Shown in pieces: positions 1 through 7,609 of a DNA stretch of 32,239 nt; positions within the stretch are counted from its first letter, which is position 1, and each line of letters begins with the position of its first letter. The notes below the pieces were generated by a model, which worked only from the letters and a program-made list of their open reading frames with translations, had not been told where the DNA came from and ran no database searches. Position numbers and translations under genes: made by a program. The DNA is from Fibrobacter sp. (GTDB lineage Bacteria > Fibrobacterota > Fibrobacteria > Fibrobacterales > Fibrobacteraceae). Location: positions 1 to 32,239 of the forward strand of contig JAKSIB010000036.1 of NCBI GenBank assembly GCA_024399065.1, read 5' to 3'.

Positions 1-1116
1 CTCCGTGCTGATGACGACCACTGGAAGGAAATCCTCGACAACCACGACTGGATGGTCGATACCGACGAATTCCTCGCTTGGTTGAAGAAGACCGGCTCCA
101 ACGCTATGTTCACCGTGAACTTCGGTTCCGGCACCGAACAGGAAGCTGCTGCATGGGTTAAGCATACCAACATCGACAAGAAGGCCGGCATCCTTTACTG
201 GGAAATCGGTAACGAAGTCTACGGTAACTGGCATCCGTACTATGAAAAGTATGGTAAGGACGGCGGTACCATCTATGGTAAGCGTGCTCGCAAGTTCATC
301 GAAGCTATGAAGAAGGTTGACCCGACCATTAAGGTTGCTGTGCTCGGCGTTCTCGATGGCGAATGGAACGACAACGTTCTCCGTGAAACTGGCGACATTG
401 CCGACGGTATCATTGTTCACCACTATCCGCAGCACTACGGTGAAGAAAACGACTTCGCTATGCTCTCCGCTCCGCAGGACCTCGTTCCTATCTACAGCCG
501 TCTCCACAAGATGGTTGACAAGTGGACCAAGCATTTCAATAAGGACAAGAAGTTCGAACTCTGGCTCACCGAATGGAACTCTGTTGACTTCAACCCGGGT
601 CCGCAGACCATCGCTCTCGAAAACGGTTTGTTCGTTGCTGATTACCTCGCTATGCTCGCAACTGAAAATGTTGACAACGCACAGTACTGGGATATCCATA
701 ACGACATCACTCCGGAAGGCGGTGACTACGGTTACCTGACCCGTTCTGCAGAAGAATGCATGAACTGCCCGCGTCCCAGCTACTGGGCATTCCAGATGGC
801 TTCTGACGCTCTCCGCGGTAAGCTCCTCAAGACCACCATCTCTGGTGACAAGGAATCTCTCCTCACCACTTACTACACTGAAAATGGTAAGAAGAAGAGC
901 CTCCTCGTGATCAACAAGAGCCCCTACAGCGATTACGAATTGAAGCTTGATATTCCGGGCTTCAAGGGCAAGGCTAAGATGCAGACTTTGGACAAGACCT
1001 CCGAAAAGCTGAAGGCTGGCTTCGAAAACGATCCGGCTAAGAAGGCTAAGTCTGTTGATCTGTCCAAGCCGGTCAAGGTCGGCAAGCGTACCGTCAACCT
1101 CATCGTTGTCGAATAA
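1..1116 (+). CDS. GH51-like alpha-L-arabinofuranosidase (5' end outside window)
   Basis: The frame is open from base 1, so the start and any signal peptide lie outside the window. The visible part has a clan GH-A glycosidase pattern. A WEIGNE segment encoded near 199-216 would carry the acid/base Glu, and an LTEWN segment near 565-580 the nucleophile Glu. The run FGSGTEQEAAAWV before the first motif, and the DPTIKVAVLG stretch after it, resemble GH51 arabinofuranosidases. The last ~100 residues look like a C-terminal beta domain. Expected role is release of arabinose from hemicellulose side chains, which would suit a fibre degrader. A strong terminator follows, so this is the last gene of its transcript. 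GH51 against another GH-A family is not settled by eye; that it is a retaining glycosidase is fairly sure. Confidence 0.72.
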   Translation, partial: LRADDDHWKEILDNHDWMVDTDEFLAWLKKTGSNAMFTVNFGSGTEQEAAAWVKHTNIDKKAGILYWEIGNEVYGNWHPYYEKYGKDGGTIYGKRARKFIEAMKKVDPTIKVAVLGVLDGEWNDNVLRETGDIADGIIVHHYPQHYGEENDFAMLSAPQDLVPIYSRLHKMVDKWTKHFNKDKKFELWLTEWNSVDFNPGPQTIALENGLFVADYLAMLATENVDNAQYWDIHNDITPEGGDYGYLTRSAEECMNCPRPSYWAFQMASDALRGKLLKTTISGDKESLLTTYYTENGKKKSLLVINKSPYSDYELKLDIPGFKGKAKMQTLDKTSEKLKAGFENDPAKKAKSVDLSKPVKVGKRTVNLIVVE

Positions 1117-1126
1117 TAACGCGAAT

Positions 1127-1162
1127 GTCATTCTGGAACCCCGTCAGGGGCGATAGAATCCA
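1127..1162 (+). repeat. Dispersed repeat, family A, just after the glycosidase gene
   Basis: Starts GTCATTCTGG and ends AGAATCCATT, with an internal CCCCGTCAGGGG hairpin. It matches the other family A copies in the window and lies between the stop codon and the terminator. Confidence 0.7.
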
Positions 1163-1168
1163 TTAAAA

Positions 1169-1207
1169 GAATCCCGCTGAGTTAACTCTCGGCGGGGTTC
1201 TTTTTTT
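1169..1207 (+). terminator. Rho-independent terminator of the glycosidase gene
   Basis: A 9-bp stem (GAATCCCGC with GCGGGGTTC, one G-T pair) has an inner GAG/CTC pair and is followed by seven T. Confidence 0.9.
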
Positions 1208-1255
1208 ATCAAAAAATGCATCATTGCTCTTTTTTTTTCTTACATCACGTTTTTT

Positions 1256-1285
1256 TTGTTGCACAATGGTAAACTTTTTTATAAT
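1256..1285 (+). promoter_or_regulatory. Possible promoter of a non-coding RNA
   Basis: TTGTTG at 1256-1261 and a perfect TATAAT at 1280-1285 are 18 nt apart. No open frame follows before the terminator at 1518, so any transcript would be non-coding or a long leader. The region is T-rich, which makes chance matches likely. Confidence 0.4.
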
Positions 1286-1291
1286 TTTGGC

Positions 1292-1550
1292 TCGGGTTAA
1301 ACGAATGTGATGCTTATCACGTTTGTAGATTAGGAGGTTTAAGCTTGTTTTCGCCATTTGGGCAACAAGGTTTTCTTCCTTAAATTTTGGTGTTTGTTCG
1401 GATTTTGGCATGCCTCGGATAGGGACGCCTGTTTGTTGTATGCATAAAATTTTGACGCTAGGCTTATCGGGTTGTTAGGGGGTCCGGTTAGGAGTGTTGG
1501 TTAGGAGACCACAAAAAGCGGCGTAGCCTTTGGGGGCTGCGTCGTCTTTT
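1292..1550 (+). ncRNA. Candidate non-coding RNA between a promoter and a terminator
   Basis: This stretch has no convincing gene. It begins about 7 nt after a TATAAT box and ends in a terminator hairpin. Two hairpins are visible near its start: GTGAT/ATCAC extended by AACG/CGTT (about 1300-1325), and AAGCTTGTT/AACAAGGTT with one mismatch (about 1341-1373). The second half is G-rich with repeated GGTTAGGAG-like words. I do not recognise it as 6S, SRP, RNase P or tmRNA. It could also be only a leader of the gene at 1586 with an attenuator. Confidence 0.35.
1518..1550 (+). terminator. Terminator or attenuator before the zinc-ribbon gene
   Basis: An 11-bp stem (GCGGCGTAGCC with GGCTGCGTCGT, with G-T pairs) is followed by CTTTT. 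It lies about 35 nt before the next ATG and may end a non-coding RNA. Confidence 0.65.
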
Positions 1551-1558
1551 GTTATAAT
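1530..1558 (+). promoter_or_regulatory. Possible promoter of the zinc-ribbon gene
   Basis: TTGGGG at 1530-1535 and TATAAT at 1553-1558 are 17 nt apart. The start would fall near 1565, giving a leader of about 21 nt. The -35 lies in the loop of the preceding terminator. Confidence 0.45.
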
Positions 1559-1585
1559 TTGAATGGTTTGTGTTAGGGAAAGTTT

Positions 1586-2164
1586 ATGTCCAAGAAAAAC
1601 AAGAATGATATTCCTTGTGTTGAGGAATCATTTGACGAAATGAATCCCGTCGGTCCGTTCAAGTGTCGCCATTGCGGAGAAAAGAGCGAATATTCCTACG
1701 ACAAAACCTCCAGTATGTATGGCAGCCCTTTGGTTGTCTGTTCCCAATGCAAAAGTGAACAGCTTGTCCTTGGACGTATAGAGCCTGCTTTGTATGATAA
1801 GTTTCGTTACATAACAAACTATAAGGTTCACGGCTTGGTTCTATTGTTTTCGTTGTTGGGTGGCGTGGCCGCGTATTTTCTGTATCGCAAGGTTCCTGGT
1901 TACGATGACCTTGCTGTGTGGATCATATGCTGTATTCCAACACTGTTTTCTTTTGCGGTGTTGTCGTTGCTTGATGTTTGGAAGAGTGAAAAAAAGAGAG
2001 GGGCGGTGACCATTCTTAAAAAATCTCAGGCACGCATGAAGAATCCAGACTATGTGAGAATGCTGCTGGACTTGGGTCATGAAGTTCCACGAAAACTCTG
2101 GCCAAAGGATTACAAACCCAAGCCCATATTCAAAAAGCAGAAGCCAACGTTTGTGAAGCAATAA
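1586..2164 (+). CDS. Zinc-ribbon membrane protein of unknown function
   Basis: I do not recognise a family. The 192-residue protein has two CxxC pairs (C27/C30 as CRHC and C52/C55 as CSQC) that form a likely zinc ribbon in the N-terminal cytoplasmic part. Two hydrophobic helices follow, at about residues 83-100 and 108-128. The tail is very basic and ends in Lys-Pro-rich sequence. A GGGAAAG stretch precedes the ATG. The gene has its own promoter-like sequence and a strong terminator directly after the stop, so it is probably monocistronic. The layout is consistent with a small membrane-anchored regulator or nucleic-acid-binding protein, but that is a guess. Confidence 0.75.
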   Translation: MSKKNKNDIPCVEESFDEMNPVGPFKCRHCGEKSEYSYDKTSSMYGSPLVVCSQCKSEQLVLGRIEPALYDKFRYITNYKVHGLVLLFSLLGGVAAYFLYRKVPGYDDLAVWIICCIPTLFSFAVLSLLDVWKSEKKRGAVTILKKSQARMKNPDYVRMLLDLGHEVPRKLWPKDYKPKPIFKKQKPTFVKQ

Positions 2165-2194
2165 AAAAAGACCTCACTTTCGTGAGGTCTTTTT
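2165..2194. terminator. Strong bidirectional terminator
   Basis: AAAAAGACCTCAC and its exact complement flank a TTTC loop and end in TTTTT. With A-runs and T-runs on both sides it can serve the plus-strand gene and also glgB reading from the other direction. Confidence 0.9.
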
Positions 2195-2202
2195 AATTGT
2201 TT

Positions 2203-2238
2203 GGATCCTATCGGTCGCGCTGCTCCCTCCAGGATGAC
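2203..2238 (-). repeat. Dispersed repeat, family A, variant with GGTCGCG core
   Basis: Reads GGATCCTATCGGTCGCG...CCAGGATGAC on the plus strand, the reverse of family A. It is nearly identical to 14867-14901. A decayed half copy (GATCAGGATGAC) follows at about 2253-2264. Confidence 0.75.
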
Positions 2239-2287
2239 GATTGAGGACGCCGATCAGGATGACGTTGGCGAAGCCTAAGGTTTCTAA

Positions 2288-2322
2288 CCTCGAGCCTCAA
2301 GCCTCGTGCCTCGAGCCTACTT
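2288..2322. repeat. Tandem array with 7-nt period, overlapping the glgB stop
   Basis: Five units in a row begin with CCT: CCTCGAG, CCTCAAG, CCTCGTG, CCTCGAG, CCTACTT. The glgB stop codon lies inside the last unit. A second array of the same design lies upstream of glgB at 4673-4728. Confidence 0.75.
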
Positions 2323-4533
2323 CTCCAACTTGAAGAACACAGCGCCCAGGGGTGGAACCTGTACGTTCATGCTCTGAGCGCGGTTCTGCCACGGGATCTG
2401 TTCGGTCTGGACTTCGCCGCAGTTGCCCACGTTGGAGCCACCGTAGATGCTTGCGTCGGTGTTGAAGATTTCCTTCCACTTACCGGCGGTAGGTGCACCC
2501 AGGCGGTAGTCGTTGCGGACCACCGGAGTGAAGTTGAATACGCAGAGGATTTCGTTGCCGTGGTCATCCTTACGGACAAAGCTTACGATGGAGTTGTCGG
2601 CGTCATCGCACCAGATCCATTCGAAACCGGTATGGTAATGGTCAATTTCCCAGAAGGGGGCGTTGTCCTTGTAGATGTGGTTCAAGTCCTTCATCATGGC
2701 GAGGATCTTGCCGTGGCTATCCCAGCTGACCAGGTGCCAGTCCAGGGAGCGCTTTTCGCACCATTCACGGAACTGACCGAATTCGTTGCCCATGAAGTTC
2801 AGCTTCTTGCCCGGATGTGCGTACTGGAAGGCGTAGGTCAAACGGAGGTTTGCAAACTTCTGCCAGTTGTCGCCAGGCATCTTGCCCAGCATGGAACCCT
2901 TGCCGTGAACAACTTCGTCGTGGCTGAACACCTGGATGAAGTTTTCGGAGTAGGCGTACACCATGCTGAAGGTGAGGCTGTTGTGGTGATACTTACGATG
3001 AATGGGCTCGTGCTGGATGTAGCTGAGGAAGTCGTTCATCCAACCCATGTTCCACTTGTAGTGGAAGCCCAGGCCGCCCTGTTCTGGCGGACGGGTGATG
3101 CTGGGGAAGCTGGTGGATTCTTCGGCAATGAGGATGCCGTGGGGAGCCAGGCGGCCCATCACAGAATTCAGGTGCTTCAGGAATTCAAGAGTTTCGTAGT
3201 TGATGTTGCCGCCGTCCTTGTTGGGAACCCATTCGCCGGGGCCCTTACCGTAGTCAAGGTACAGCATACTTGCAACGGCGTCGACGCGGAGGCCGTCGCA
3301 GTGGAATTCCTTGAGCCAGTACATTGCATTTGCAATGAGGAAGTTCTTGACTTCGTTGCGGCCCAGGTTAAAGATGTAGGTGCCCCAGTGGGGGTGTTCG
3401 CCCTGGCGGGGGTCTGCGTGTTCATAGCAGGCGGTACCGTCGAAGCGGCCAAGGGCGTGGGCGTCCTTGGGGAAGTGTGCGGGAACCCAGTCGATGATCA
3501 CGCCGATTTCGTTCTGGTGGCAAAGGTCCACGAACTTGCGGAACTGGTCGGGAGTGCCGTAGCGGCTGGTGGGGGAGTAGTAACCGGTGACCTGGTAACC
3601 CCAGGATTCGTCCAGCGGGTGTTCGGCCAGAGGCAGGAATTCCACGTGGGTGTAGCCCATTTCCTTCAGGTAAGGAATGAGGGTTTCTGCCAGTTCTTCC
3701 CAGTTCAAGAAACGGTCCGGATCTGCGGGGTCGCGGCGCCAGGAGCCGGCGTGGACTTCGTAGATGTTCATGGGGCTGCCAAACACCTTGGTTGCGGTGT
3801 GGGTCCACATGTACAGGTCGTCGCCCCATTCGTAACCATCCAGGTGGGTGGTGATGGAGGCTGTTGCCGGGCGCACTTCAGAAAGCTTTGCCAGCGGGTC
3901 CACCTTTACGTGGAGGTTGCCATCGGCGCCGTGGATTTCGAAGCGGTAAAGTTCGCCTTCGCCCAGGTTCGGGATAAAGATTTCCCAAATGCCGCTGGAG
4001 CCAAGCATGCGCATCTGGTGGCGGCGGCCGTCCCAGCTGTTGAAGTTACCGATGACGGATACGGCCTGTGCGTTAGGAGCCCATACGGCGAAGTGGATGC
4101 CCTTGAAGCCCTGGTGTTCCACCAGGTTGGCGCCCAGCTTGCGGTAAAGTTCGTAATGGGTGCCGCTGGCAATCAGGTGACGGTCAAAGTCAGAAAGCAC
4201 CGGCAGGAATGCATAGGGGTCGGTAACGGTGTATTCGTTGCCATCGCCCTGACGAATGTTCAGGTTGTAGAAGAACGGTTCGTATTCCTTGTCCAGGATT
4301 GCTTCGAAGAAACCGGTGTCGCCAATCTTAACAAAGTCAAATTCAAATTCACCGTCGCAGGATTCACCGGTGATATAGGAAGCCTGGGGCTGGTAGGTGC
4401 GGATAACGGTCTTAACGCCCTTGTCCGTGTTCAGCGGATGAATACCTAGGATCGAAAACGGATCCTTGGTGCCGAAATTCCAAATAGCCTGCATGTCTTC
4501 CGACGTCAAACTGGTAAAATCATTCCATTCCAT
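2317..4533 (-). CDS. glgB: 1,4-alpha-glucan branching enzyme
   Basis: GlgB makes alpha-1,6 branches in glycogen in the cytoplasm. The start at 4533 (MEWNDFTSL) is chosen because CCAGGAG lies 7-8 nt upstream; an in-frame ATG at 4566 has no such site. This gives 738 residues, usual for the long GlgB form. Two N-terminal beta modules come first (the second, about 115-225, is the CBM48-type module around FHAVWAPNAQAVSVIGNFN), then the GH13 barrel with DGLRVDAVASMLY (nucleophile Asp), ILIAEEST (acid/base Glu) and FSHDEVVHGKGS (third carboxylate), then the C-terminal beta domain ending in PPLGAVFFKLEK. Glycogen storage is known for Fibrobacter. No other glg gene is in view, so it appears to stand alone. 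Identification is very sure. Confidence 0.97.
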   Translation of the reverse strand: MEWNDFTSLTSEDMQAIWNFGTKDPFSILGIHPLNTDKGVKTVIRTYQPQASYITGESCDGEFEFDFVKIGDTGFFEAILDKEYEPFFYNLNIRQGDGNEYTVTDPYAFLPVLSDFDRHLIASGTHYELYRKLGANLVEHQGFKGIHFAVWAPNAQAVSVIGNFNSWDGRRHQMRMLGSSGIWEIFIPNLGEGELYRFEIHGADGNLHVKVDPLAKLSEVRPATASITTHLDGYEWGDDLYMWTHTATKVFGSPMNIYEVHAGSWRRDPADPDRFLNWEELAETLIPYLKEMGYTHVEFLPLAEHPLDESWGYQVTGYYSPTSRYGTPDQFRKFVDLCHQNEIGVIIDWVPAHFPKDAHALGRFDGTACYEHADPRQGEHPHWGTYIFNLGRNEVKNFLIANAMYWLKEFHCDGLRVDAVASMLYLDYGKGPGEWVPNKDGGNINYETLEFLKHLNSVMGRLAPHGILIAEESTSFPSITRPPEQGGLGFHYKWNMGWMNDFLSYIQHEPIHRKYHHNSLTFSMVYAYSENFIQVFSHDEVVHGKGSMLGKMPGDNWQKFANLRLTYAFQYAHPGKKLNFMGNEFGQFREWCEKRSLDWHLVSWDSHGKILAMMKDLNHIYKDNAPFWEIDHYHTGFEWIWCDDADNSIVSFVRKDDHGNEILCVFNFTPVVRNDYRLGAPTAGKWKEIFNTDASIYGGSNVGNCGEVQTEQIPWQNRAQSMNVQVPPLGAVFFKLEK

Positions 4534-4672
4534 AATAAAACTCCTGGGCGAAACTCGGTCTACCAAATAGGCTGGTTTTACCCATATATTCTTTTGTAAA
4601 TATAAGTAAAACTATTTTTTTGTGCGAAAAATTCTAAAAAAATAAATCAAAAAAATGACTCTTTGTCATTTG

Positions 4673-4728
4673 CCTCGTACCTGGAACCTGGAGCCTGGAG
4701 CCTTGATCCTGGCGCCTCGAACCTGACC
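4673..4728. repeat. Tandem array with 7-nt period between glgB and pdxY
   Basis: Eight consecutive 7-nt units all begin with CCT: CCTCGTA, CCTGGAA, CCTGGAG twice, CCTTGAT, CCTGGCG, CCTCGAA, CCTGACC. The period is kept exactly while positions 4-7 vary. It sits 24 nt before the next gene. Confidence 0.8.
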
Positions 4729-4751
4729 TTAATTACTATCTTTTTTTTCGT

Positions 4752-5585
4752 ATGAATAAGCGTGTTTTGACTATCCAGGATATTTCTTGTTTTGGCCAGT
4801 GTTCCTCCACGGTTGCTTTGCCTATTGTTTCCGCTTGCGGTATCGAATGTGCTGTACTTCCGTCGGCTGTGCTCTCCACCCATACAGGCCGTTTTAAGGG
4901 TTATACTTTTAGGGATTTGACCGACGACCTGTTGCCGATCCGTGATCATTGGGTAAAGGAAGGAATCAAGTTCGATGCCTTCTATACAGGCTATCTTGGA
5001 AGCGTTCGCCAGGTGGATATTGTCCGTGAGATTATGGCAACCACCGGCAATGAAGGCGCGCTCCGTATTATTGATCCGGTTCTCGCAGATGCGGGTAAGC
5101 TTTATGCCGGTTTCGACCTGAATTTCGTGGAAGCCATGAAGCGCCTCTGTGGTGAGGCCGATGTCCTTTTGCCCAATATTTCCGAGGCTAGCTACCTGAC
5201 CGGTTTGCCCTATACCGAAGAATACGACCGTGCCTATATTGCAGAACTGTGCAAGCGTTTGTGCGCCCTGGGAACCAAGTGCGTCGTCATGACTGGCATT
5301 GGTTTCCGTGATGGTTATACGGGCATTGCTGTTTACGAAGACGGCGAACTGAAGCACTACGAACATAAGAAGGTTTCCATGTGGTGCCACGGGACGGGCG
5401 ATATCTATGCATCTGCCATCACGGGCTGCCTAATGAGAGGGAAGACCATCATGGAAGCCGTAAAGATTGCAGCCGACTTCACCTTGAAGGCCATCGAAAA
5501 TACAGTAGACGTCGCCGACGAGCATTGGTATGGCGTTCGATTTGAAACCGCCCTGCCCACGCTGGTAAATTCCTTGACTGAGTAG
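4752..5585 (+). CDS. pdxY: Pyridoxamine/pyridoxal kinase (PdxY/PdxK type)
   Basis: This ribokinase-fold enzyme phosphorylates pyridoxal or pyridoxamine in vitamin B6 salvage. The 277-residue protein has the usual length. Its N-terminal QDISCFGQCS segment and the HTGRFKGYTF region are typical of the family. IDPVLAD and DVLLPNISEA are conserved core blocks, and CHGTGDIYAS carries the phosphotransfer Asp (D217). There is no Shine-Dalgarno sequence; a TACTAT hexamer ends 12 nt before the ATG, so the leader may be only a few nt. It heads a run of plus-strand genes but is followed by a dispersed repeat. Choice between the PdxY and PdxK names is uncertain; the activity class is not. Confidence 0.92.
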   Translation: MNKRVLTIQDISCFGQCSSTVALPIVSACGIECAVLPSAVLSTHTGRFKGYTFRDLTDDLLPIRDHWVKEGIKFDAFYTGYLGSVRQVDIVREIMATTGNEGALRIIDPVLADAGKLYAGFDLNFVEAMKRLCGEADVLLPNISEASYLTGLPYTEEYDRAYIAELCKRLCALGTKCVVMTGIGFRDGYTGIAVYEDGELKHYEHKKVSMWCHGTGDIYASAITGCLMRGKTIMEAVKIAADFTLKAIENTVDVADEHWYGVRFETALPTLVNSLTE

Positions 5586-5596
5586 AAACGATAATC

Positions 5597-5624
5597 GTCA
5601 TCCTGAGCAACGCGAAGGATCCAC
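5597..5624 (+). repeat. Dispersed repeat, family A, in front of the thioesterase gene
   Basis: GTCATCCTGAGC...GAAGGATCCACT. The sequence directly after it gives the GAGG that serves as ribosome-binding site of the next gene. Confidence 0.75.
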
Positions 5625-5635
5625 TGCGAGGAAAT

Positions 5636-6064
5636 ATGGAAATACTGATGAATGAAAACGTGAACCCTGAACATCATGAACAGATTTTCAAGGTCACTCC
5701 CGAAATGATCGACGACAACCACCATTTCAACAACGTGTGGTCCGTCAAGTGGATCCAGGATATCGCCATTGCCCATTCCGAAAAGTGTGGCGGAACCGCC
5801 TACATGCGCGAACTTGGTGCCGGCTGGATGGTCCATACCCAGCATGTGGAATACAAGAACCAGGCTTTCCTCGATGATGAAATCAAGGGAATCACCTGGG
5901 TGGATTCCTGCAGCCGTGTGGTATCTGTTCGTCGTAGCCGTTTTGAACGTGTTTCCGACGGCAAGGTAATTTTTGAATCTGAAACCCATTGGGTGCTGGT
6001 GGATATGAAACGTGGCCGCCCCTTGGCCATTCCCGACAAGATGAAAGCACTGTACGGTGTGTAA
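5636..6064 (+). CDS. Acyl-CoA thioesterase, 4HBT/YbgC-like hotdog protein
   Basis: The 142-residue protein is a single hotdog domain that would hydrolyse an acyl-CoA or acyl-ACP. The block IDDNHHFNNVWSVKWIQD at residues 25-42 matches the DxxGHVNN active-site signature, with D26 as the likely catalytic Asp, although His replaces the usual Gly. The later stretch WVDSCSRVVSVRRSRFER is the typical long beta strand region. The start at 5636 has GAGG four nt upstream; an in-frame ATG at 5648 is possible. A dispersed repeat separates it from pdxY and another follows it. The substrate is not predictable from sequence. Confidence 0.88.
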   Translation: MEILMNENVNPEHHEQIFKVTPEMIDDNHHFNNVWSVKWIQDIAIAHSEKCGGTAYMRELGAGWMVHTQHVEYKNQAFLDDEIKGITWVDSCSRVVSVRRSRFERVSDGKVIFESETHWVLVDMKRGRPLAIPDKMKALYGV

Positions 6065-6065
6065 C

Positions 6066-6095
6066 GTCATCCTGAGCGAAGCGAAGGATCCAGTG
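6066..6095 (+). repeat. Dispersed repeat, family A, cleanest copy
   Basis: GTCATCCTGAGCGAAGCG followed by AAGGATCCAGTG. It begins three nt after the thioesterase stop codon. It has the GAGCGAAGCGAAGGATC core seen in many unrelated bacterial genomes. Confidence 0.8.
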
Positions 6096-6127
6096 AATTT
6101 TAAGACCCTCAGTGAAAAAGCTTTTTT

Positions 6128-6133
6128 TATAAT
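6128..6133 (+). promoter_or_regulatory. -10 box very close to the start codon
   Basis: A perfect TATAAT ends only 8 nt before the ATG at 6142, and there is no Shine-Dalgarno sequence. Transcription would begin at or within a base or two of the start codon. Confidence 0.5.
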
Positions 6134-6141
6134 TTTGATAT

Positions 6142-6654
6142 ATGTCTAGCATTATTGAATACAAGGGCAAAAAGCCCATCCTTGGCGAACGTGTGTTTGT
6201 TGCCGAAGGTGCCCGCCTCATTGGTGATGTGGAAATCGGTGACGATTCCTCCGTGTTCTACAATGCGGTAATTCGTGCTGACTTGGCTGAAATCCGTATT
6301 GGCAAGCGAACCAATATTCAGGACAACGTATCGGTACATTTGGCGACGGATGCCGGCGTTCATATTGGTGACGATGTGACCATTGGCCATAATGCCGTGG
6401 TTCATGCCTGCGATATTGAAGACAATGTCTTGATCGGTATGGGTGCAATCGTTATGGACGGAGCACTCATTCGCAAGAATTCTGTGGTGGCCGCAGGTGC
6501 CTTGGTGCCCCAGGGCAAGGAATATCCCGAGGGAAGCCTCATTGTTGGCACTCCCGCCAGGGTTGCCCGCCAACTTACCGACGAAGAAATTCGTAAATTT
6601 CATGAAGGTGTGCTGCACTACATTGAAATCAAGGATGAACTCCTAAGTGTATAA
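6142..6654 (+). CDS. Gamma-carbonic-anhydrase-like left-handed beta-helix protein
   Basis: The 170-residue protein is made of hexapeptide repeats (IGDDSS, IGKRTN, IGDDVT and similar), the left-handed parallel beta-helix of the gamma-CA/YrdA/PaaY family. The three zinc ligands are present: H66 in SVHLAT, and H83 and H88 in TIGHNAVVHAC. A C-terminal helix closes the fold. The family forms trimers; some members hydrate CO2 and many are of uncertain activity, so the true reaction is open. The gene has its own -10 box and overlaps the next gene by 8 nt, so it is co-transcribed with the lipid kinase and lpxD. Confidence 0.9.
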   Translation: MSSIIEYKGKKPILGERVFVAEGARLIGDVEIGDDSSVFYNAVIRADLAEIRIGKRTNIQDNVSVHLATDAGVHIGDDVTIGHNAVVHACDIEDNVLIGMGAIVMDGALIRKNSVVAAGALVPQGKEYPEGSLIVGTPARVARQLTDEEIRKFHEGVLHYIEIKDELLSV

Positions 6655-7609
6655 ATTTGTTTTTCTCATAAACCCCATTAGCGGTGGAGCCCAAGGCAAG
6701 GTGATTTACCAGTTCTTGCCCGAGATCATGGCGTCGCTTAATTACAGCGATGACCAGTGGAAGGCTGAATTCACCGTTCACGAGGGAATGGAAGAACAAA
6801 TTCGTGGTGCTTTGGCCAGTACCGAAACCCTAATCGCCGTAGGTGGCGACGGGACTGTTTCTGCTGTACTTTGCCAGTTGATGAATTCTGAATATGCCAA
6901 GTCCGTAAAGATTGGCCTGATTCCCTTGGGAACCGGTAACGATTTGGCCCGTGTTTTGAACTTGTACAAACCTTATGTGGATAAGGGGTTGCTGTTCCTG
7001 GTGCGTCGCTTGTTGCAGGCGGAGGCCCGCCCCTTTGACATCTGGAAGGTAAACGACAAGATTGCCTTTGCCAACTATTTCTCCGGCGGTATCGACGCTC
7101 GAATCGCTCATGACTTTAACCGCGCCCGCTCTGAAGGCAAGTTTAAGTCCAGCTCTGTGGTGGCAAATAAGGTTCAGTACGTCAAGAGCTTTTTTGCAGA
7201 TCGTAAATACAAACTGATGCCGTCTAAGGTTTCTTATGTGAGCCGCCACGGCGACACCCGCCATCTGGATATTTCCGGATACCGCACCGTGATTGTGGGC
7301 AACATTCCCAGCTTTGCAAGCGGAACAAATCCTTTCTACAAGTCAGACATGGCCGATGGCCTGCTGGAGGTGGTTTGCGTTCGCAACTTGGCCCAGTTCC
7401 TGCTGGCATTTGCCCTAGGCACCGTGCCTGTGCTTGGAACTTTGGTGAAACGCTGGTGCCTCAGAACCCATAAGGTAAAGTCCCTGAATTTTGAATTTTC
7501 GGATAACGAATTTCTGCAGCTTGATGGTGAAGACCTGAGTGGAAAGGTTGGAAACCAGGTGAAGATTGATTACGCTTGCAGAGTCCAGATTCTTGCCCTG
7601 GGGGAATGA
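6647..7609 (+). CDS. Diacylglycerol/lipid kinase family protein (DagK/YegS-like)
   Basis: The family phosphorylates diacylglycerol or related lipids at the membrane. The 320-residue protein starts with GTG, overlapping the previous stop by 8 nt. INPISGGAQGK (residues 8-18) is the typical N-terminal block, GGDGT (66-70) the nucleotide-binding motif, and PLGTGNDLAR (93-102) the second conserved motif. The C-terminal beta-sandwich ends with QLDGEDLSGK, also typical. It stands directly before lpxD with a 4-nt overlap, so a role in envelope lipid recycling is a reasonable inference. The lipid substrate cannot be read from sequence. Confidence 0.92.
   Translation: MYKFVFLINPISGGAQGKVIYQFLPEIMASLNYSDDQWKAEFTVHEGMEEQIRGALASTETLIAVGGDGTVSAVLCQLMNSEYAKSVKIGLIPLGTGNDLARVLNLYKPYVDKGLLFLVRRLLQAEARPFDIWKVNDKIAFANYFSGGIDARIAHDFNRARSEGKFKSSSVVANKVQYVKSFFADRKYKLMPSKVSYVSRHGDTRHLDISGYRTVIVGNIPSFASGTNPFYKSDMADGLLEVVCVRNLAQFLLAFALGTVPVLGTLVKRWCLRTHKVKSLNFEFSDNEFLQLDGEDLSGKVGNQVKIDYACRVQILALGE

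Noticed and set aside
1163..1411. Open frame of 82 residues on the minus strand
   Set aside because: It overlaps the terminator, is Lys-rich from A/T-rich DNA, and has no ribosome-binding site or family pattern.
2560..4449. 629-residue open frame opposite glgB
   Set aside because: It is antisense to glgB, Val/Ala-rich as expected from a shadow of its codon use, with no recognisable domain.
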